Positions 42,416 through 46,183 of a DNA stretch of 46,183 nt are shown here, in pieces. The stretch is taken from contig NZ_GL476321.1 in NCBI RefSeq assembly GCF_000148725.1, forward strand, positions 87,320 through 133,502, in the 5' to 3' direction. The position numbers were made by a program, and so were the translations under genes. Each line of letters starts with the position of its first letter. The first letter of the stretch is position 1. The stretch is from Roseibium sp. TrichSKD4. GTDB taxonomy: Bacteria > Pseudomonadota > Alphaproteobacteria > Rhizobiales > Stappiaceae. A model generated the notes under the pieces. That model worked only from the letters and a program-made list of their open reading frames with translations. It did not search any database and had not been told where the DNA came from.

Positions 42416-43642
42416 ATGTATTCAAGATTTGCCAAGGCTAAGGTGGAAGAGGCACTGTCAGACACCCGTGTAGTTCTTATATCCGGGCCGCGTCAGTCAG
42501 GCAAAACAACGCTTGCGACCGAAATCGCGTCGGAGAAGGTCCCGTTTCTGACACTGGACGATGCCAACGTTTTGCGGTCGGCGATCGATGATCCGGTCGG
42601 GTTCGTCCGCGGATTGGATCGTGCCGTCATTGATGAAGTTCAACGGGCGCCCGACCTTCTGTTGGCCATCAAAAATCTGGTCGATGACGACAAGACATCA
42701 GGCAGGTTCCTCCTAACGGGTTCGGCGAACCTGATGACCATACCAAAGGTGGCGGACTCTCTTGCGGGGCGCATGGAGGTGGTTCGGCTATTTCCTCTAT
42801 CGCAGGCGGAGATATTTGGCACAAAAACGAGATTTATTGATGAAGCCTTTGCGGGAGAAACGCCGAACGCCGGCCAAATGGTTCTCGGAGATGACCTCGT
42901 AGAAAACGTCCTTTCGGGTGGTTATCCCGAAGCACTCGGTCGCACTCGATGGACGCGAAAGCAGGATTGGTATCACAGCTATGTCGATGCGATCGTCCAA
43001 CGAGACGTTCAAGATGTTGCACAGATCGAACAACTTGCCATCATGCCAAAACTGATGTCGGCGCTAGCCGAGCACGCGGGACAGTTGGTTAACTACTCCG
43101 GGATCGGTGCGGGCCTCAACCTCAACCACGTCACTACACGGAAATATGTGAGCGTCTTCGAGAGCCTCTATCTCGTTCATACGCTCCAGCCCTGGTTCAC
43201 AAATCGCCTGAAACGTCTCACAAAGTCGCCAAAACTACATTTCCTCGATGCGGGGCTCCTCGCCGCGATGCGGGATATCTCGCCGGACGTAGTCCGTAAG
43301 GACAAAACGAGTTTTGGCGCGATTCTGGAGACCTTCGTATTCAGCGAACTGCGAAAGATCGCCAGTTGGAGCGAACAGAGATGCACGTTCTCTCATTTCC
43401 GGGACAAGGACAAAAATGAGGTTGACATCGTGTTGGAGAACCGTCGTGGTGAAGTGGTCGGGATCGAAGTGAAGTCATCCGCAACCGTTTCGGCGGCGGA
43501 TTTTTCGGGAATGCGCAAACTGGCGGAGGCTTGCGGCAAGAAGTTCATCCAAGGCATGGTGCTCTATGATCACGACAAAGTAGTCCCATTCGGCGAAAAC
43601 ATGTTCGCGGCCCCGCTGTCATGCCTGTGGGGTAGCAAATGA
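42416..43642 (+). CDS. DUF4143-type AAA ATPase
   Basis: 408 aa; AAAGGAG RBS 10 bp before the ATG. Walker [13 protein letters not shown] (about 23-34), Walker [14 protein letters not shown] (about 69-81), LLTGSANL sensor, then the DUF4143 C-terminal region with a nuclease-like [20 protein letters not shown] and IEVKSSATV (D...ExK). This very common bacterial family (COG1373) has no firm role; toxin-antitoxin or defence links have been proposed. Its stop overlaps the next gene start by 4 bp. Confidence 0.9.
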   Translation: MYSRFAKAKVEEALSDTRVVLISGPRQSGKTTLATEIASEKVPFLTLDDANVLRSAIDDPVGFVRGLDRAVIDEVQRAPDLLLAIKNLVDDDKTSGRFLLTGSANLMTIPKVADSLAGRMEVVRLFPLSQAEIFGTKTRFIDEAFAGETPNAGQMVLGDDLVENVLSGGYPEALGRTRWTRKQDWYHSYVDAIVQRDVQDVAQIEQLAIMPKLMSALAEHAGQLVNYSGIGAGLNLNHVTTRKYVSVFESLYLVHTLQPWFTNRLKRLTKSPKLHFLDAGLLAAMRDISPDVVRKDKTSFGAILETFVFSELRKIASWSEQRCTFSHFRDKDKNEVDIVLENRRGEVVGIEVKSSATVSAADFSGMRKLAEACGKKFIQGMVLYDHDKVVPFGENMFAAPLSCLWGSK

Positions 43643-43848
43643 ACCTTCAAGAGGAACAATGCGTCGAGGATCTCGCGGATCTGCTCTACAACTTCTTACC
43701 GGGGAGCGGTAACTCCCGGACCGCATTCCCTTTGGCGGCGGCGAAGGTCCAATGCGAGGACTTTTGGTTCGGCGGTAGCAAGCGACCGGCGATCGTCCAG
43801 CTGTTGTCGTCAACACTCGATCAGAGGAGGCATAAATTCAGCCTGTGA
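43639..43848 (+). pseudogene. N-terminal fragment of an unrecognised gene cut by IS21
   Basis: 69 aa, starting in an ATGA overlap with the DUF4143 gene. It reads [20 protein letters not shown] and ends HKFSL* right at the IS21 end (43844). It looks like the start of a longer soluble protein, co-transcribed with the ATPase. I recall similar N-termini in abortive-infection-like proteins but cannot confirm it. Confidence 0.6.
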
Positions 43849-43905
43849 ATCGGCATGCAAAATTGACCCACTTAGGTGGGTAATCAGCGTTTAAAATTGA
43901 CCCAC
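43844..43905. repeat. IS21-family left end with repeated subterminal motif
   Basis: The end starts TGTGAATCGGCATGC (43844). AAAATTGACCCAC occurs twice as direct repeats at 43859 and 43893, typical of the multiple repeats at IS21 ends. Confidence 0.75.
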
Positions 43906-43958
43906 CTGCAACGTTAACGTCCGCACAAAAAGTGCGGAGGAAAGAGCAGGTGTTACTG

Positions 43959-44347
43959 ATGGAAAGTGCAGCGAAGATACGGCGTTTGATCTTGCGGGAT
44001 GGCCGGAGCATTCGGTCCGTGAGCCAGGAGACGGGGCTGTCTCGCAACACGATCCGCAAGTACCTGTCTGATGCGTCCCCGCCGGGTTATCGCCGCCAGA
44101 AGCCACCTGTTCGCCACAAGCTTTCCGGCTTCGAAGAGCGCCTTCAGACCCTGTACGAACAAGATCAGAAGCGGCCTCGCTGGGAGCGCCGGACGGCTCA
44201 TAAGCTGTTCGAGCAACTTGTTCTGGAAGGCTACACCGGATCGTATTCGCCGGTTCAACGGTTCATCCGCGATCTGAAGCGGGCGGGCGGAAGTTCGGGC
44301 GATGCGTTCATCCCACTGCAGTTCAGCGCCGGTGACGCTCTGCAGTT
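43959..44347 (+). pseudogene. N-terminal part of IS21-family transposase IstA, truncated
   Basis: The frame starts MESAAKIRRLILRDGRSIRS and continues with an HTH (VSQETGLSRNTIRKYL) and RFIRDLKRAGG up to FIPLQFSAGDALQ, just before the first catalytic Asp. There an IS6-family element begins and the remaining codons to 44621 are foreign. No istB is present. Confidence 0.85.
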
Positions 44348-45239
44348 GGGCGTGTTGCAAACCTTTCAGCAGGATAAGACTACCCTGCGATCGGCGGTAT
44401 TTTCATGCTTTGTTAACCATTTGAAGTCCGAAGAGCTGCGCGAGCAAATCATTCTGTTCGTTGACAGTCCAATCGCCAGTGAAGCCGAAACCCTTCTTCA
44501 GCCAGAGCATAGCCTCGAAACCGGCAATCGTTCGTCGCGCCGTTTTGAAGGATTGAAAACCGCCGGTCTTTGGCATGTTCTTCTTCACTCTGAAATGGTC
44601 GCTTTCGATCCTTTGCTGTAGATGCTTGGTGACATAATGTACTGGATTTGGACGCAGGAGCCGGTCATCGACGGTCGTTTTGATCGTTGACGGGAAGGTA
44701 TTGGCACCGTCGGTACCGATCTTCCCCGGCGATAGCAGGGGCTCGTCCTTCAGCATCTTGCGGAAAAATCGTTTGGCCGCATCAAGGTCGCGCTTTGCCG
44801 TTAGCAGAAAGTCGACAGGATTGCCGCATTTGTCAATGGCCCGGTACAGGTAGCGCCACTTGCCGCGGATCTTGACGTAGGTTTCGTCAATGCGAACTGA
44901 ACCGCAATGGGGTCTGCGAAACTGGCGTAGCCGTTTCTCGATCATCGGCGCGTAAGCAAGAACCCATCGGTTGATCGTGCTGTGATCTACTTCGAAGCCA
45001 CGCTCCTGGAACATCTCCTCCAAATCTCGATAGCTCAGCGGATAGCGCAAGTACCAGGCAACGGCCTGAACAATGAGCCATGCCTCGAAATGCCGTCCTT
45101 TGAAATCGTCCTTTGATTGGCGCTTCAGCTTTTCGGTAATGGCATTCAGAATCATAAACCCGCACTCCAACAAATCGGAACGCCTTTTCATCATCGAATT
45201 CTCAAGCCGGGGTTAACAAGAAAACTTTCCGACAGGCCC
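44348..45239 (-). mobile_element. IS6-family element, second subgroup
   Basis: Imperfect terminal repeats: GGGCGTGTTGCAAACCTTT (44348) and, from the other end, GGGCCTGTCGGAAAGTTTT (45239 inward). About 892 bp. The flanking 8-mers differ (CTGCAGTT and GCCGATGG), so no target duplication remains, as expected if IS6 recombination joined IS21 to foreign DNA. Confidence 0.65.
44403..45194 (-). CDS. IS6-family transposase
   Basis: 263 aa from the ATG at 45194; MILNAITEKLKRQSK at 45155 is an equally good start. DDE residues are all present: SVRIDETYVKI, KIGTDGANTF and RIESDHFRVKK. YLRYPLSYRDLEEMFQERG is the family's N-terminal helix-turn-helix. It is clearly a different subgroup from the IS6 element at 38680. 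It looks intact. Confidence 0.93.
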   Translation of the reverse strand: MMKRRSDLLECGFMILNAITEKLKRQSKDDFKGRHFEAWLIVQAVAWYLRYPLSYRDLEEMFQERGFEVDHSTINRWVLAYAPMIEKRLRQFRRPHCGSVRIDETYVKIRGKWRYLYRAIDKCGNPVDFLLTAKRDLDAAKRFFRKMLKDEPLLSPGKIGTDGANTFPSTIKTTVDDRLLRPNPVHYVTKHLQQRIESDHFRVKKNMPKTGGFQSFKTARRTIAGFEAMLWLKKGFGFTGDWTVNEQNDLLAQLFGLQMVNKA

Positions 45240-45488
45240 GCCGATGGACAATTGAGTTGCGCTCTGCGGAACATCCATAACGATGGTTCTTTCTGTCCAG
45301 TCTGTCGTGCCAAATATCGGACCATTGGGTTTATCAACGCCCCTATTCTCCAGATTATCGAATCCAATGTCCTGCGCGATATAGGGAACCATCTCATGCC
45401 AATTCTCTCGGAAGGCTCGTATCTCTGTCTCCCAGCCAGGGAACTCCGCTATAGCGAGAGCTTCAGCTTGTCCTCCGTCAGCGCTTAA
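45240..45488 (+). pseudogene. Orphan C-terminal coding remnant with a CPxC motif
   Basis: Between the IS6 right end and the IS3 left end an open frame reads LSCALRNIHNDGSFCPVCRA, IGFINAPILQIIESNVLRDI and ends at a TAA (45486-45488). It looks like the C-terminus of a real protein with a zinc-ribbon-like pair, but I do not recognise it. Its 5' part was lost at the IS6 junction. Confidence 0.45.
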
Positions 45489-45552
45489 TGGACAAATTGG
45501 TTTGATTTCGTAAGGGAGTGATTTTGGCTCATCATTGCTAACTCAGGAGCAA

Positions 45553-45930
45553 ATGATGAGACGAAAGAGGGACCGAGTGACCGACGATGCGGATCGGATC
45601 GTAAAAGACATCAAACGCCAGACCCGCCGTCGGTTTTCCGCTGAAGAGAAGATCCGCATAGTGGTTTCTGGTCTTCGAGGCGAAGACAGCATTGCAGAAC
45701 TTTGCCGCCAGGAAGGTATCGCCCAGAGCCAGTATTATTCCTGGTCCAAGGACTTCATGGAAGCGGGCAAGAAACGGCTTGCTGGGGACGCAGCTCGTGA
45801 AGCCAGTTCTGATGAAGTAAAGTCTCTTCGCAAAGAGACGAGGGACTTGAAGGAAGTGGTTGCAGAACAGGCTCTGGAACTTCGCCTTCTCAAAAAAAGC
45901 ATGATCGGGGATGGGGTCGACGACGAATGA
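45553..45930 (+). CDS. IS3-family transposase OrfA
   Basis: 125 aa from the ATG at 45553 (AGGAG just upstream; a second ATG follows immediately). HTH region RRFSAEEKIRIVVSGLRGED and IAELCRQEGIAQSQYYSWS, then a C-terminal coiled coil (EVKSLRKETRDLKEVVAEQA). Its stop overlaps the orfB start (ATGA). Confidence 0.9.
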   Translation: MMRRKRDRVTDDADRIVKDIKRQTRRRFSAEEKIRIVVSGLRGEDSIAELCRQEGIAQSQYYSWSKDFMEAGKKRLAGDAAREASSDEVKSLRKETRDLKEVVAEQALELRLLKKSMIGDGVDDE

Positions 45931-46183
45931 GATATCCCGCCTCCGAGAAACTTGAAATCATTCGACTGGTGGAGCAGTCCCATCTTCCAGTCAGACAGAC
46001 GCTGGATCGGCTGGGTATTCCAAGGTCAACCTTCTACGTCTGGTATGACAAATATCAAACCGGTGGCATAGATGCCTTGCAGGACACGGCCCCCATGCCT
46101 GCACGGGTCTGGAACCGGATCCCCGATGATATCCGCCAACAGGTCATTGATCTGGCCCTGGAAGAACCGGAACTCTTGTTGAT
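45927..46183 (+). CDS. IS3-family transposase OrfB, 3' end outside window
   Basis: First 85 codons: MRYPASEKLEIIRLVEQSHL, PVRQTLDRLGIPRSTFYVWY and a helix-turn-helix, typical of the N-terminal region of OrfB in this IS3 group. The catalytic core would lie downstream of the window. Confidence 0.85.
   Translation, partial: MRYPASEKLEIIRLVEQSHLPVRQTLDRLGIPRSTFYVWYDKYQTGGIDALQDTAPMPARVWNRIPDDIRQQVIDLALEEPELLL

Larger units (their letters stand above)
45489..46183 (+). mobile_element. IS3-family element, left part (continues beyond window)
   Basis: The left end starts TGGACAAATTGGTTTGATTT at 45489, directly after the stop of the orphan frame. It encodes orfA and the start of orfB; the right end is outside the window. 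Confidence 0.75.

Noticed and set aside
42211-42441. 76-codon frame after the DUF1612 gene
   Set aside because: It runs through the 22-bp repeat array, whose period is not a multiple of three, and overlaps the DUF4143 start; more likely non-coding.

Overview
This window looks like an accessory plasmid or genomic-island segment of an alphaproteobacterium. The support is a MobQ-type (MobA/MobL) relaxase, a WGR-domain protein, a DUF3768 remnant, a DUF1612/RHE_PE00001-type protein typical of rhizobial plasmids, and IS6, IS66 and IS110 elements of alphaproteobacterial flavour. A marine or host-associated Hyphomicrobiales/Rhodobacterales genus is my guess, not something the sequence proves.

Layout. 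(1) 1-12046 is plasmid-like backbone: a relaxase cut by the window start, a type I secretion operon (small AT-rich membrane protein, 1503-aa RTX/Ig-like giant protein, PrtD-like ABC exporter, HlyD-like adaptor), a WGR protein, a two-gene membrane/secreted cluster on the minus strand, a hairpin-rich non-coding block, a short tyrosine recombinase, and a DUF3768 gene cut by a Tn3-family end. (2) 12047-19257 is a broken Tn3-family transposon. Its tnpA runs in frame into an unrelated C-terminal half, followed by a decayed defence-like island: HNH nuclease, Xre-RES toxin-antitoxin pair, and a 5'-truncated gene with helical repeats and a C-terminal PD-(D/E)XK-like nuclease. (3) 19258-22868 is a cargo-free tniA-tniB-tniQ transposon with recognisable ends. 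(4) 22869-25042 is a nest of remnants: an IS3 fragment, an IS6 end, IS110 copy 1 and an integrase stub. (5) 25179-31975 holds two large minus-strand proteins, probable secreted effectors, that share a nearly identical Pro/Gln-rich N-terminal cassette including 5' leader DNA. One body carries glycerophosphodiester-phosphodiesterase (GDPD) catalytic residues; the other has several hydrophobic segments. IS66 and IS3 debris lies between them. (6) 32382-38486 is a metabolic cluster: a ROK-family repressor divergent from an ABC importer (ATPase, two permeases, binding protein) and a 2H-phosphoesterase-like DUF1868 protein. (7) 38680-40949 is an IS6 element with IS110 copy 2 inside its right end. (8) 41097-43848 has a DUF1612 protein, a phased 22-bp iteron-like array, a DUF4143 ATPase and a gene cut by IS21. 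(9) 43844-46183 is IS21, IS6 and IS3 material.

The most interesting signals are four. Both IS110 copies sit, in the same orientation, inside the terminal inverted repeat of IS6-family elements, and the element's 3' non-coding region contains a stem-loop whose two internal-loop strands match the two halves of that target, as expected for a bridge-RNA target-binding loop. Two effector-like proteins share a swappable N-terminal cassette. A phased repeat array precedes the DUF4143 gene. A complete but minimal TniABQ transposon lies against a truncated defence gene.

All calls come from reading the sequence and from memory of protein families; no database search was run.
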